Counted from the stretch's first letter, positions 8,996 to 18,644 are shown. The stretch: 50,860 nt of DNA from Planctomycetota bacterium (GCA_028281445.1 JANQJW010000129.1:1-50860), one strand, 5' to 3'. Translations and numbers: made by a program. The notes: generated from the sequence alone by a model not told the origin.

Positions 8996-9107
8996 GAAAT
9001 GGAAGGCTCCAGCCCTGGATTCCGCCGGAAAAGGTACCCGAATCCCGGCGCGCAGGACACGGAGCGGGTGAGCGCCGGGGTGCGTAGAGTAGGGTGGATC
9101 GTCTAGC

Positions 9108-9196
9108 GCGAGAGTGGCGGAACTGGCAGACGCACCAGATTTAGGATCTGGCGGGTGTGAAAGCCCTTGGGAGTTCGAGTCTCCCCTCTCGCACCA
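9108..9196 (+). tRNA. tRNA-Leu, anticodon TAG (CUA codon)
   Basis: The acceptor stem GCGAGAG pairs with CTCTCGC. The anticodon stem CCAGA/TCTGG encloses the loop TTTAGGA, giving anticodon TAG. A long variable arm of the class II type, a GTTCGAGTC T-loop and an encoded CCA end (9194-9196) are present. The length of 89 bases fits tRNA-Leu. The gene lies in the gap between the kinase and the GYF-like gene, and no integrase is near it. Confidence 0.96.
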
Positions 9197-9214
9197 CGCC
9201 TACCCCCGCAGTTC

Positions 9215-9412
9215 CTAGGCTGGGCGGCGGCGGGGCTCGTTCTTCAACGAGCCGGGGAAGAGGTCGAGCTCGATTCCCCAGATCCACTCCTTGCCGTCGA
9301 CGGAGAACTCCGCGTCCGAGCGCACGCGCCCGTCGCGGATCCACCCCTTGATGTCCTCCACGTCGTACGGTCCGCTCACGTGCGTCTTGTTCTGCCGGAT
9401 GTAGTAGCGCAT
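9215..9412 (-). CDS. Small GYF-like domain protein
   Basis: This 65-residue protein consists almost entirely of a GYF_2-type (DUF4339) domain: MRYYIRQNKTHVSGPYDVED, then IKGWIRDGRV and a tryptophan-rich end. GYF_2 domains are small protein-protein interaction modules, commonly found in planctomycetes fused to membrane segments; here the domain stands alone. The ATG at 9412 is placed 6 bases after GGAAAGGA. A second ATG at 9418 lies only a base from the same site and is less likely. The partner is unknown. It is probably monocistronic. Confidence 0.75.
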   Translation of the reverse strand: MRYYIRQNKTHVSGPYDVEDIKGWIRDGRVRSDAEFSVDGKEWIWGIELDLFPGSLKNEPRRRPA

Positions 9413-9576
9413 TCGCATTCCTTTCCGGTTCCGCGCGGACGAACCCTGCGGCACCGTCCGCAAATGCGCTGCCGCCGTCGGCACGTCCATTTTCTGGGAT
9501 CTGGCGGCAGAGGTGTAAAGCGCGCCAGCATCTCACCTGCAGGCGCACTTTGCACCGAGGTGCCTGCCGCGGCCGG
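9413..9576. other. Intergenic region, no gene seen
   Basis: This 164-base gap lies between the galactokinase-like gene and the GYF-like gene, both on the minus strand. It presumably holds the promoter of the latter. No RNA gene or clear palindrome was recognised. Confidence 0.5.
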
Positions 9577-10641
9577 CTAGTCGTCTGCGCCGGCGTCCCG
9601 CTGCAACACGGCGAGTCGCCCGCCCCAGCCCGCACCCTGCAGCCGCGCACCGAGAACGTGCGGCTGGGACAGCGCCATGTCGCGCAGCTTGTCGATGCCG
9701 GCTGTCGAGCTCTCGAAGTCCTCAACCAGGCTCTGGTGGCCTTCGTTCATGAGCGCACCGAGGGCGTTCATGTCGCCCGCCTCGATCGCCGCCACCCCCC
9801 GGCGCACGCGCTCGCTCTCGGTCACGATATGGCGTGCGCGTTTGCGTCCGGGTTCATTCACGCTCTCTTCGAGTGCCCCGAAGTCCTCGGGCGAGAGGTC
9901 GACCAGCGAAGCGAGATCGGGCTTGATCGCCTGGATCTCCGCCAGCGCCTGGTCGAGCTCTGCACGGCGTTCGTTGTAGGGCGAGTCCTTGAGCCGGCGC
10001 TGTGTGCCGGTGTCCTCGGCAACGACTTCGTAGGCCTCCGGCAGCTCGAGCACCTGGTGGTCGAGCTCCCGGCAGTCCACATGCAGGACCTGGTCCGGCT
10101 TGGCCGCAGCCACGACATAGGGATCCATGTTCCCGCACGCTACGCCCAGCCACTCCTTCTCGATGAAGGGCACGTCTTCGGCCAGCTCCCACTTCGAGCG
10201 ATAGACGCCAACGGCTTCGTAGAGCGAGCGCAGCATGACGACGAGATAGGCGGCTGAGGACGCGAGACCTTCTTCCATGGGCAGGTCACCCATGACCATG
10301 AGATCCATGCCGGGCAGGCGCCGGCCGCCCTCCGCCACGCGCGCGCACGCGCCGCGTGCGAGATCGCCCCAGCCGCGTCCCGACTTCGCCCACTGGCCCT
10401 GGTGGAAGCTGTCCTTGGCCCGGTGATTCATGTTCCAGACCACGACGCGTGTGTCCGGGCGCACGCCCCACGCGCAGGCCACGCCCTGCTCGAGGGGGGC
10501 GGCGAGGACAGAGCCGCCCTGGTGATCCAGGTGTTCACCCAGGATGACGACGCGGCCCGGGGCGTACTGCACGCCCTGCGGCGGGCGGTGGCAGCGGCCG
10601 CCGAACAGCAGCTCGACGCGTGTGGAGAGCGACGTGGTCAT
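9577..10641 (-). CDS. galK: Galactokinase-like GHMP kinase
   Basis: This sugar kinase of the GHMP superfamily is 354 aa and most like galactokinase, which phosphorylates galactose at C1 with ATP. The galactokinase signature region is APGRVVILGEHLDHQGG. The GHMP phosphate loop is GDLPMEEGLASSAA, and the C-terminal GHMP motif is GARLQGAGWGG. The classic signature has GEHTDYN, so LDHQ is a variation in the sugar-contacting segment and substrate specificity is not secure. The ATG at 10641 is used; an in-frame GTG at 10662 is possible, and neither has a strong ribosome binding site. A REP-like repeat lies just upstream. Confidence 0.82.
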   Translation of the reverse strand: MTTSLSTRVELLFGGRCHRPPQGVQYAPGRVVILGEHLDHQGGSVLAAPLEQGVACAWGVRPDTRVVVWNMNHRAKDSFHQGQWAKSGRGWGDLARGACARVAEGGRRLPGMDLMVMGDLPMEEGLASSAAYLVVMLRSLYEAVGVYRSKWELAEDVPFIEKEWLGVACGNMDPYVVAAAKPDQVLHVDCRELDHQVLELPEAYEVVAEDTGTQRRLKDSPYNERRAELDQALAEIQAIKPDLASLVDLSPEDFGALEESVNEPGRKRARHIVTESERVRRGVAAIEAGDMNALGALMNEGHQSLVEDFESSTAGIDKLRDMALSQPHVLGARLQGAGWGGRLAVLQRDAGADD

Positions 10642-10672
10642 TGGGCCGGGACTATACGACACGGGGGAATGC

Positions 10673-10725
10673 GATGTAGGGGCGACTCGAGGCCCGGAGG
10701 GCCGAGTGGTCGGCCCACGACCTAC
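10673..10725 (+). repeat. REP-like dispersed repeat, copy 1
   Basis: This 53-base element begins GATGTAGGGGCGACTCGAGG and ends with GGTCGGCCCACGACCTAC. It has internal palindromy (GGCCCGGAGGGCC) and GTAG/CTAC ends. Related copies lie at 28718-28763 and 28851-28900 next to a REP-associated transposase remnant. Its CTAC end supplies the TAG stop codon of the VWA gene on the minus strand. Confidence 0.8.
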
Positions 10726-13469
10726 TGCTCTCGAACATGCACGAGGGTCCCACCCACCGCGTCCGCGAGCTGCTGCAAGCGTGGGAGGTCGATGTTGAGC
10801 TCGCCCAGCGCGATGATCGTCAAGTCGACCTTCGCGAAGCGGTTGAGGTTGGCGAACCAGGTGATCAGCTCGGGCATCGACGTGATCTCGCCACGCGTCG
10901 GACGCCCGTCGGTCAGGAAGTAGACGGTGTCCGGGATGTTCTCGAGCGACGGGTTCGTGCTGGGCCGGCCGTGGAGCCCGACCGCGGCCTTCAGGGCGCC
11001 ATGGAAGTTCGTCTCGCCGTCCGGATACGCGTTCTTCATCGCGCTCTCCGCGGCGCCGACGTTGGCGGGCGAGGCCGGCTGCATGTCCCGCTTCCAGACC
11101 CTCACGTTGCTGCCGAAGAACACGAGCCGCAGCTTCGTGCGCGGATCGAGCTTCTGAATCGCCGTGAGCAGGGCCTTCTTGGCGATGGCGTCGCGCGTCC
11201 CCTGGGTAGGGAGGTCGCCGAGTCGCTTGATGTCATCGGCGCGCACCTTCATGTTCGTTTCCATCGAGCCGCTGGTGTCGAGCACGAAGCAAACGGCCCG
11301 GGAAAAGACGCGCCGCCCGTAGTAGTGCGGGTCGTCCTTCTTGCGGCCGCCGCTCGGGTCCGCGTAGCGGCTGTCCTCCGGGTTGGGCTGGGTCGGCTCG
11401 GGCGGGGGCGGCGGCAGGCCTCCGGCCTTCTCCTTCTGCTTGTCCCACCACGTGCGCCAGGTGCTGGCGCGCGGGCCGAGATCGTCCTTGCTCACCGCAC
11501 GCAGTGCGGCGTGCAGCTCCTTCTTGAGACGACCGTTCTCCTTGGCGAACCGGTCGATCAGCGGATCCATCGCCGCCATCGAGCCGACCTTGGAGAGAGC
11601 GCGCGCGGCGGTCAGCCGCATCTGCCAGCGCTTGTGCTCGAGCTTCTTCGCGATCAAGAGCGTCGTGGCATCGCTCGCGCGGGCCGGGGTCGCCACGAAG
11701 GCGTCGACCAGCGACATCCACGTCTTGTCCTTCTTCTCCTTCGCGATCGCTGCTTCCAGCGCGGGTCGCGAAACCGGGTCCGCAACCCGCTCCAGCAGCA
11801 GCGCCGCGTTGGCTCGCACGAGCCAGTGGATGTCGGGCAGCTTGCCCTCCGCACGCTCGCGGGCGTCGGTGTCCTTCTTGTCCGCGAGTACGCGCAGAAC
11901 GCCTGCGCGAACGAGTGCACGCGAGTCGTAGATCGCCTGCTCGCGCAGGAACGACCACAGCGCCGGGTCCTGCGTCTTCAGCAGCACGTGGTGGCAGGTC
12001 TCGCGGATGAGGTCGGACTTGTGATCGAGATGCCCGAGGACGATCTCCAGCATCTTGAGGTCCTTGATCACGTCGAGGCCGCGGATCAGGCCGGCGAGCT
12101 CCTCGACATTCTCTGTCGTCTTGATGCGCTCGCGCTCGCGCCGTCCGGGGTCGTCGAGCGGTCGGGTGTCGACACGCATCTTGCCCATGGTTTTGCGCTT
12201 GCCCAGCACGCGCTTCTTCCAGCGCTCGTGGAACTGGTCGGGCGTGATTCCCAGTGCCGTCTTGAACGCCTTGCCCTCGTGGTCCTTGTGGCGCAGGCGC
12301 TCGAGCAGCTTCAGCCACCGCTCGCGGTCTTCGCGCAGCATGAGGTCCATGATCGACCACGTGCGCAGATGGTCGTGGTACTTGAAGTCGCCGAGCTCCG
12401 GGAGGTTGAAGAAGGTCTCGATGGGGGACATGCGGCCCGCGGCCATCTTTCGCACGCGCTTTTCCCAGCGCGTCTGCGGGCCCGTTCCGCCTGCGCCTTC
12501 GCCGTAGCAGTAGGTCGCGTAGTCCTGGTGGATCGGCAGCAGGCGTTCGAGGAAGTGCGCGGCTCCGATCCACGCCCAGCGTGGGCACTCCTCCTCGAAG
12601 CCGCCGTGGATCTGCCAGCACGAGAAGAGGATGTGGCCGATCTGGTGGCGGCAGTAGCCGTGCATGCGCGTGTCGTTGCGCTGGTGCTGCTGCGACACGA
12701 CGAAGCCGTTGCCCGAGAAGCCCTCGGCGATGCGGTCGTTGTAGGCGAACGCATAGTTCATGTGCGTGCCGGCCTGGCCGAAGTAGCGCTCGCCAACCTG
12801 CTCCGCAGTGCTCTCGTCATGCACGACGTAGACCGCCATGGGCTTGTGGAGGTTCGTGTCGCCCCCGTACCAGTGCATGAAGTCGTTGTAGGCAAGCTCG
12901 CAGCGCTGCGCGTAGAGGTGCAGGATCTCGTGCGCGGACATCAGGCGCTTGACCCCGCGGCGTGTGACGAGCTTGATGCGCTTGTGCGCGTTCGTCACGA
13001 CATAGAAGTGCGGCGACACGGCCACGACCGTGCCCTTCATCAACGTCTTGGCCTCGGAGCGGATGCGCTTCTTGAGCAGGTCGCGCGTCGCCTGGTCGCG
13101 GCCGCCGATCAACGCGTCGCAGTCCGGGCAGTCGGTGTTCTCCCAGCAGATGCTGCACTTGATCTTCCAGGAGTAGGCGTGGCGCTTCCAGAAGCACGAC
13201 TCCTTCTGGTGGCGCCAGCACGCGCCGCTCACGCCCTTGGGCCGAGGGCGCTCCTTGCAGTTGCCGCCCGCGATCATCAGGCCGCAGTGGGGGGGATCCT
13301 CCGGTGGCGTGAGCGGCGAGCGCAGGTAGTCCCACGTCGCCTGGCCCTTGTGGCAGTGACAGCGCCCGGGCTTGCGTCGCTCTTCGTAGTCATCGGCCTG
13401 CGCCGCGGCCAGGAACGCCACGCACGCCGCCACGCCCAGAATGAAGGTCGCGAGGCGGTTGCGTTGCAT
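10722..13469 (-). CDS. Large secreted HEAT-repeat and von Willebrand factor A domain protein
   Basis: This is an exported protein of 915 aa. Residues 1-26 form a signal peptide ending AAAQA. A cysteine- and histidine-rich segment (about 38-130, including CHCHKG, CSICW and CPDC) may bind metal. A middle region with HQIGH resembles a degenerate peptidase-type helix. About residues 480-650 are alpha-helical repeats of HEAT type (for example RAGVLRVLADKKDTDAR and RLTAARALSKVG). A C-terminal VWA domain (about 722-915) has an intact MIDAS start DTSGS at Asp731. VWA domains bind ligands through a metal ion. The stop codon falls inside a REP-like repeat. The role is not known; an envelope or surface binding function is plausible. 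Confidence 0.82.
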   Translation of the reverse strand: MQRNRLATFILGVAACVAFLAAAQADDYEERRKPGRCHCHKGQATWDYLRSPLTPPEDPPHCGLMIAGGNCKERPRPKGVSGACWRHQKESCFWKRHAYSWKIKCSICWENTDCPDCDALIGGRDQATRDLLKKRIRSEAKTLMKGTVVAVSPHFYVVTNAHKRIKLVTRRGVKRLMSAHEILHLYAQRCELAYNDFMHWYGGDTNLHKPMAVYVVHDESTAEQVGERYFGQAGTHMNYAFAYNDRIAEGFSGNGFVVSQQHQRNDTRMHGYCRHQIGHILFSCWQIHGGFEEECPRWAWIGAAHFLERLLPIHQDYATYCYGEGAGGTGPQTRWEKRVRKMAAGRMSPIETFFNLPELGDFKYHDHLRTWSIMDLMLREDRERWLKLLERLRHKDHEGKAFKTALGITPDQFHERWKKRVLGKRKTMGKMRVDTRPLDDPGRRERERIKTTENVEELAGLIRGLDVIKDLKMLEIVLGHLDHKSDLIRETCHHVLLKTQDPALWSFLREQAIYDSRALVRAGVLRVLADKKDTDARERAEGKLPDIHWLVRANAALLLERVADPVSRPALEAAIAKEKKDKTWMSLVDAFVATPARASDATTLLIAKKLEHKRWQMRLTAARALSKVGSMAAMDPLIDRFAKENGRLKKELHAALRAVSKDDLGPRASTWRTWWDKQKEKAGGLPPPPPEPTQPNPEDSRYADPSGGRKKDDPHYYGRRVFSRAVCFVLDTSGSMETNMKVRADDIKRLGDLPTQGTRDAIAKKALLTAIQKLDPRTKLRLVFFGSNVRVWKRDMQPASPANVGAAESAMKNAYPDGETNFHGALKAAVGLHGRPSTNPSLENIPDTVYFLTDGRPTRGEITSMPELITWFANLNRFAKVDLTIIALGELNIDLPRLQQLADAVGGTLVHVREQ

Positions 13470-13515
13470 TCGCCGATGCTAGCCCGCGTGTACGGCGTGT
13501 GGGACAGGTGTCGCC

Positions 13516-16500
13516 CTAGGGAGTCAGCTCTTCTTTGAGTGCGGGATCGGCGTCCTTGGCCATGTGCACGCGGAACGTCTCGACGAAGAAGGCGATGATC
13601 GCCGGCAGCACGAAGAGCGTCATCAACGTGCCGAGCGAGAGCCCGACCACGACGACGGTCGCGAGGCCCTTGAACAGCGGATTCGTGCCGAACATCAACG
13701 GCGCAAGACCGCCGACCGTGGTGAGCGTCGTCATCATGATCGGCATCAAGCGCATGTTTGCCGCCTTGGCGAGCGTCGATCGGAATGCCTCCCGGGTGAG
13801 TCCGCTGTAGCTGCGCTCGCCCTCGGGTGCGAGGTCTTCTCCGTCCTCGAGCTTCTTCGCGATGAGCCGTGCCGAGAAGTCGACCATCAGGATGGCCGCC
13901 GAGAGCACGATGCCCAGCAGCGCGATGTAGCCGAGCGTCTCCATGAAGCCCATGGGCAGGTTCATGAGCGCCAGACCGAACGTGCCACTCACAATGGCGA
14001 GCGGCACGGTCAGGAGGATCATCATCGGCTTGCTGAACGAGTTGTATTGGATGATGAGCAGCAGGATGATCAGGATGGCCGTGATCGCCATGGACGTCGC
14101 CGCCTGCGCGGCGGACTTCGCGGCTTCTTCGTCGATGCCGCCCAACTCGAGGCGGTAGCCCGGGGGCAGCTCCTCCTCCACCTTGGTCAGGGCGGCCTGA
14201 ACCGTCGGGTGGGAGATGACCTCGCTGGCGAAGTAGCCCGTGTAGGGCATGGCGTTGATGGTGATCGTGCGTGCGCGCTGGTAGCGCTCGACCCTGCCGG
14301 GCTTCAGCCGCCACTCGAGATCGGCGACGGCATCGAGCGGGACCTTTCCCGAGTAGCCCTCGACGTAGCTCTGGTCCAGCTCGCGGATCGAGCGCCGTTC
14401 GCCCGGAGGCAGCCGCAGCATGATCGGGATCTGCTTGTCACCCTCGCGGTAGCTCGTGAGGTAGTGACCCGTGTAGTACGCGTTCAACGTGTTCGCCACG
14501 GCGGCGTTCGTGACGCCGGCCATGTTCGCCGCATCGGGCTCGACGTTGACGTCGAGCTGGTTGAGCGGCTCGCCCCAGGAGTCGTAGACGTCCCAGGCGA
14601 TGCCCGAGTCTTCGATCGCATCCTTGATGGGCTGGGCGAAGCGCCGCAGCACCTTCTCACTGCCGAGACGTGGCCCCATCACGCGGATGCCCACGGGCGA
14701 GTCGACAGGCGTCCCCATGACGAGGCGCTTGGCGACGACACGCGCGCCGGAGACGGGCGGCACGTAGCCCTCATCGCCCGGCTCGCCGATGCCCTCGTTG
14801 ACCGCGCGGCGTACGTCTTCGACGTACTGCGGCACGACAATCGGGTTCACGGCGTTGATGCAGAGGATGCCGTAGTTCGGACCACCGGACTTGGGGTTCA
14901 GTCCCATGTAGAACCGCGGGCCTCCCGTGCCGATGTAGCTGCCCATGGCCTTCAGGCGCTCGGTGGGCTTGCCGTCCTCGTCCTTGAAGTCCACGAGGTT
15001 GCCGTTCTCGTCGTAGGTCTTCGAGCTCATCGCGCGCACGACGGTCTCGACGCGCCGGCCGACATCGTCGGCCGCATGGATCGGCACGCCGGTGGGCAGG
15101 GTCCAGTCCACGACGAACTGTGGCGTATCGGCGTCGGGGAAGAACGACGAGGCGACCTTGGCGAACGTGACCATGGCGAACAAGTAGCCCACCGCGAGGG
15201 CGATGGTGACGTACTTGCCCGCAATGGCTATGCCGAGCAGCTTCTGGTAGCCGCTCTTCTTCTCCCCGTCGGCCTCGCCCTTGCCGAACTTCGACTTGAG
15301 CCAGGCGGCGAACGCCATGAGGGGCGGCTTGCCGCCGCCGGAGCGCAGGATTGCCCGTGCCATGACGGGCGTGGCGGTCATCGAGAAGATCCAGCCGCCG
15401 CCCAGAGCCAGGGACACCACGACGGGCAGGCTGAAGATGTACTCCTTCGTACTCGCTTCGTACGAGATCAGCATTGGCAGGAACGCGGCCAGGATGGTGC
15501 CCGTCGCAATCAGCAAGGGGAAGGCGATCTGCAGCGGGCCCTGGGTGGCCGCGTCGTCCGGCGCCAGCCCCTCGCCCATGAAGCGTTGGGTATTGTCCGA
15601 CACTTGAATGGCGTTGTCGACCAGGATGCCGAGCGAAATGATCAGCGCGGCCAGCGAGATCTGCTCGAGCTGGCAGCCGAAGAAGCCCATCAGGCCCATG
15701 GCCATCAGCATGATCATCGGGATTGCGAGCGCGCAGATCAGCGCGACGCGCCAACCGGCGAGGAAGAGAAGCACGACAAGCACGATGAGCACGCTGTCGA
15801 CGAGGTTGCCGATCACTTCGCTGATCTTCTTCTCGACGTTGAGCGGCTGGTCCGCGATCTTCGCGACGCGAATGTCCGGCGGAAGCAACGTCTCGTTCGC
15901 TGTTGCGAGCAGATCCTCGACGGCCCCGCCGAGGTCGGTGATGTTCATGCCCCCTTTCATCGTGAAGGAGAGGATGATCGCGTCGGCGGAGAACTCCGGC
16001 CCGCCGTACCGGCAGAACTGCGCAGGCGGATCCTGGTAGTCCCGGGTCACGGTGATCCCGACGTCGTCGAGATAGACGGGGACCTCCTGCTCCGGCGAGC
16101 GTCCGGACTTCGGAGACAAGCCGGCCGTCATCTGGCGTACGAACTCGGATGCCGTCATGCGCACGGGGTTCTCGGCACCGGTTGCCACGCGACCGACGAC
16201 CACGCGCTTGACTTCGTTCTCCGCGTCGAAGTTGCCCGTGAGGCGCATCACGAGGCGGTTGCCTTGGCCGTCGATCTGGCCGGCGGGCGCGACCACGTTG
16301 CGTTCGTCGAGTGCTGCGCGCAGCTTGTCGGCGGTGAGGCCGAGCTGGCTCCAGCGCCCGCCGTCCGTCTCGAGGTAGATGACCTCCTTGCGAACGCCGT
16401 ACATCTCGAGGCGCGCGATGTAGGAGGGCGCCGTCGTGAGCGGCACCATCTCGCCCTTCTCGTTCTCCTTGAGCGGACGTAGATCCATCAAGGCGTCACG

Positions 16501-17001
16501 CAGCTTCTTGGCGTAGTTCTCGAGCTCGGCGGCCGTGTACTTGCGGCGTTTCGCGCCTTCCGGGTCCTGGTACATCGCGAGGACCATGGCGGCGGCATCG
16601 CCGAACTTGTCGTTCAGCCACGGTTCCTTGCAGCCCTTGGGGAGCTGCGGCGTGACCAGCTTGAGCTCGGCCTTGACCTTGCTCCAGACGGGATCCGGAT
16701 CTGCGATGCTCTGCAGCGTACGGACGCCGATGACCGCGCGACCGGCGGCGCTCGTCGACGTGATGCGCAGGATCTCCTTGAGCTCGAGCATCTGTGCTTC
16801 GATCTTGTCGGAGACGTGCTTCTCGACTTGCTCGGCCGTGGCGCCGGGCCACTCGCAGGTGATGACCGCATCGCGGATCTTGAACTCCGGGTCCTCGCGC
16901 CGGGGCGCATTGAGGAAGGCTTGGATGCCCAGCACGACGACGCAGATGACAAGCGATATGACGACGGGCTTGTGGCGGAGAGCGAAACCGGGAAGGTTCA
17001 C
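13516..17001 (-). CDS. RND-family efflux pump, inner membrane transporter
   Basis: This is a resistance-nodulation-division transporter of 1161 aa, similar to the AcrB/HAE families. It exports substrates from the periplasm or membrane using the proton gradient. The N-terminal transmembrane segment VVISLVICVVVLGIQAFL, the two large periplasmic loops and the two clusters of transmembrane helices follow RND layout. The helix-4 motif is GILVDNAIQVSDN, with Asp-Asn where AcrB has Asp-Asp; this variant is common outside Enterobacteria. The start is GTG at 17001, preceded by GGAGGTGA and overlapping the TGA of the adaptor gene, so the two are translationally coupled. No TolC-like outer membrane gene is adjacent. 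The substrate cannot be read from sequence. Confidence 0.92.
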   Translation of the reverse strand: MNLPGFALRHKPVVISLVICVVVLGIQAFLNAPRREDPEFKIRDAVITCEWPGATAEQVEKHVSDKIEAQMLELKEILRITSTSAAGRAVIGVRTLQSIADPDPVWSKVKAELKLVTPQLPKGCKEPWLNDKFGDAAAMVLAMYQDPEGAKRRKYTAAELENYAKKLRDALMDLRPLKENEKGEMVPLTTAPSYIARLEMYGVRKEVIYLETDGGRWSQLGLTADKLRAALDERNVVAPAGQIDGQGNRLVMRLTGNFDAENEVKRVVVGRVATGAENPVRMTASEFVRQMTAGLSPKSGRSPEQEVPVYLDDVGITVTRDYQDPPAQFCRYGGPEFSADAIILSFTMKGGMNITDLGGAVEDLLATANETLLPPDIRVAKIADQPLNVEKKISEVIGNLVDSVLIVLVVLLFLAGWRVALICALAIPMIMLMAMGLMGFFGCQLEQISLAALIISLGILVDNAIQVSDNTQRFMGEGLAPDDAATQGPLQIAFPLLIATGTILAAFLPMLISYEASTKEYIFSLPVVVSLALGGGWIFSMTATPVMARAILRSGGGKPPLMAFAAWLKSKFGKGEADGEKKSGYQKLLGIAIAGKYVTIALAVGYLFAMVTFAKVASSFFPDADTPQFVVDWTLPTGVPIHAADDVGRRVETVVRAMSSKTYDENGNLVDFKDEDGKPTERLKAMGSYIGTGGPRFYMGLNPKSGGPNYGILCINAVNPIVVPQYVEDVRRAVNEGIGEPGDEGYVPPVSGARVVAKRLVMGTPVDSPVGIRVMGPRLGSEKVLRRFAQPIKDAIEDSGIAWDVYDSWGEPLNQLDVNVEPDAANMAGVTNAAVANTLNAYYTGHYLTSYREGDKQIPIMLRLPPGERRSIRELDQSYVEGYSGKVPLDAVADLEWRLKPGRVERYQRARTITINAMPYTGYFASEVISHPTVQAALTKVEEELPPGYRLELGGIDEEAAKSAAQAATSMAITAILIILLLIIQYNSFSKPMMILLTVPLAIVSGTFGLALMNLPMGFMETLGYIALLGIVLSAAILMVDFSARLIAKKLEDGEDLAPEGERSYSGLTREAFRSTLAKAANMRLMPIMMTTLTTVGGLAPLMFGTNPLFKGLATVVVVGLSLGTLMTLFVLPAIIAFFVETFRVHMAKDADPALKEELTP

Positions 17002-18644
17002 GGCTTCACCTCCTTCTCGTCGAAGGCGTTGATGGCCGCGCCGTCCCGCAGGTAGTGCGCGCCGTCGAGCACGATGCGTGCACCCGCCGCGAGGTCGCTG
17101 CCCGCGGCGGGCGTGATGCGGCGCCACTCACCGTACGTCTCTTCCAGCGTGATGTTCACCTTGCGAGCGACTTCGCCCCCGTCGCTGCCATCCTCTGCGA
17201 CGAAGATGCTGTGGGTCTCGCCTTCTTTCAAGACGGCGTTCATCGGCACATAGAGACCGGCGGGCAAGGTGCCGCGACGTAGGTCGACGTGCGCGAGCTG
17301 GCCCGGGCGCAGGACCCAGACCTTGCGCGCGAAGTAGCCTTTCGTACCCTCGGTCGTGCCTTCCGGCACGCCGTGAGCGAGCAGCACCGACTTCGGGTCC
17401 AGGCCGCCCAAGGAGGTGACCTCGAGGTACATCGCCATCTGGACCAGCGGGATCACGCCTTCGCCCAGCGTCACCGGGACCTTACGCAGCGTGAACGCCT
17501 TGGCGTCCGTGCCGTAGAGGTCGCTCTGGGCGAAGCCCTCCGCCGCCCAGACGTAGCGGGCGCCCTTCTCCCCGTAGATCGCCGAGTCCTCGATGTAGTA
17601 GGGCGGATCACCGCCCGTCACCCGCGTGACCGGATTGCTCATGTAGGGAACCGCGAGCCCGCCGGCCGCGGCGCTCGGGGGCGGATCGACATCCACCTTC
17701 TTGTTGCGCACGAGCAAGGTGACCGTGAAGGTCCGCGTCGCCGAGTCGGCAACCGTTGCCTTCAGGTGGACGGACCCTATGAGCGGCTCTTGCGCACCCG
17801 TCAGGTACACGCGCACCCGGTCGTTCATGCGAATCTGCTCGTCCGTCTGTCCGGAGACGGCGACCTGGACCTTCATCGGGTCCATGAGCTGCACGGTCAC
17901 GACCGGCTGGCCCATCGTCACGAAGCCGCCGGGGATCACGTGCACCTTCGACGCTTGGCCGGAAAACGGCGAGTAGAGCTTGCAGTCCCGCAGGTCCTTC
18001 TTGGCCTGGTTGACGAGCTCCGTGGCGCGCAGGGTCGCGGCTTCGAGGGACGAGAGCTGCGCGCGTTTCTCCGTGAAGGTCGCTTGAACCTGGTTGGCCG
18101 TGGCCTGTGCGGTCAGGTAGTTCCTCCGCGCCTGATCGAGCTCGGAGGCGGACTCCACGCCCTTCTTCGCGAGATCTTCGTAGCGGCGAAACTCGCGCTG
18201 CTTGAAGTCGCGGTCCTCTTGCGCTTCCTTCAGCTGCTGGGGCAGTGTGTTGTCGATCTCGGCCTGGACCGCGTCCGCTTGCGCTTTGGCGCTCTTCCTG
18301 TTGGCCTCGGCGCGCTGTAGGGCGATGCGGAAGCGCTCGTCTTCCAGCTCGGCGATCACGGTTCCCTCGACGCGCACCTTGCCGTCGGCATCCACGACGC
18401 GGCCGACGATGTCCATACCCGGCTCGATGACACGCTTCACGCGGCCGCCGACCTCGAAGCCGACCAGCTCCTTCTTCCAGGACTCTACGGATCCGGTGTG
18501 GCGAGCGAGCGTTCCCGGATCGACCTCGGCCAGCCGGAACCAGCTCACCGGCCGGGGCGGCACCTTGGGCGGTTCGCGTTCGTCGCCGCAGGCGGATGCA
18601 AACACGGCAACAACAGCGAGACCCAACTGGCGTGCGTATCTCAT
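16998..18644 (-). CDS. RND efflux periplasmic adaptor lipoprotein (HlyD/MFP family)
   Basis: This membrane fusion protein of 548 aa links an RND pump to an outer membrane channel. The N-terminus has a short signal with lipobox FASAC. A barrel-lipoyl half (FEVGGRVKRVIEPGMDI), a long helical hairpin (about 120-230, rich in Glu/Lys/Ala) and the second lipoyl half (SPFSGQASKVHVIPGGFVTMGQPVV) follow. The protein is longer than usual for the family (about 350-420 aa). The extra length lies after the beta-barrel, roughly residues 320-440, in a region with PPSAAAGG and aromatic segments. The ATG at 18644 has GGGAGG upstream. The gene precedes and overlaps the pump gene. Confidence 0.88.
   Translation of the reverse strand: MRYARQLGLAVVAVFASACGDEREPPKVPPRPVSWFRLAEVDPGTLARHTGSVESWKKELVGFEVGGRVKRVIEPGMDIVGRVVDADGKVRVEGTVIAELEDERFRIALQRAEANRKSAKAQADAVQAEIDNTLPQQLKEAQEDRDFKQREFRRYEDLAKKGVESASELDQARRNYLTAQATANQVQATFTEKRAQLSSLEAATLRATELVNQAKKDLRDCKLYSPFSGQASKVHVIPGGFVTMGQPVVTVQLMDPMKVQVAVSGQTDEQIRMNDRVRVYLTGAQEPLIGSVHLKATVADSATRTFTVTLLVRNKKVDVDPPPSAAAGGLAVPYMSNPVTRVTGGDPPYYIEDSAIYGEKGARYVWAAEGFAQSDLYGTDAKAFTLRKVPVTLGEGVIPLVQMAMYLEVTSLGGLDPKSVLLAHGVPEGTTEGTKGYFARKVWVLRPGQLAHVDLRRGTLPAGLYVPMNAVLKEGETHSIFVAEDGSDGGEVARKVNITLEETYGEWRRITPAAGSDLAAGARIVLDGAHYLRDGAAINAFDEKEVKP

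Noticed and set aside
9108..9196. tRNA-Leu as a possible integration site
   Set aside because: No integrase and no duplicated 3' end were found near it.
13469..13515. Possible terminator between the efflux pump and the VWA gene
   Set aside because: Too short, and no clear stem followed by a T-run.
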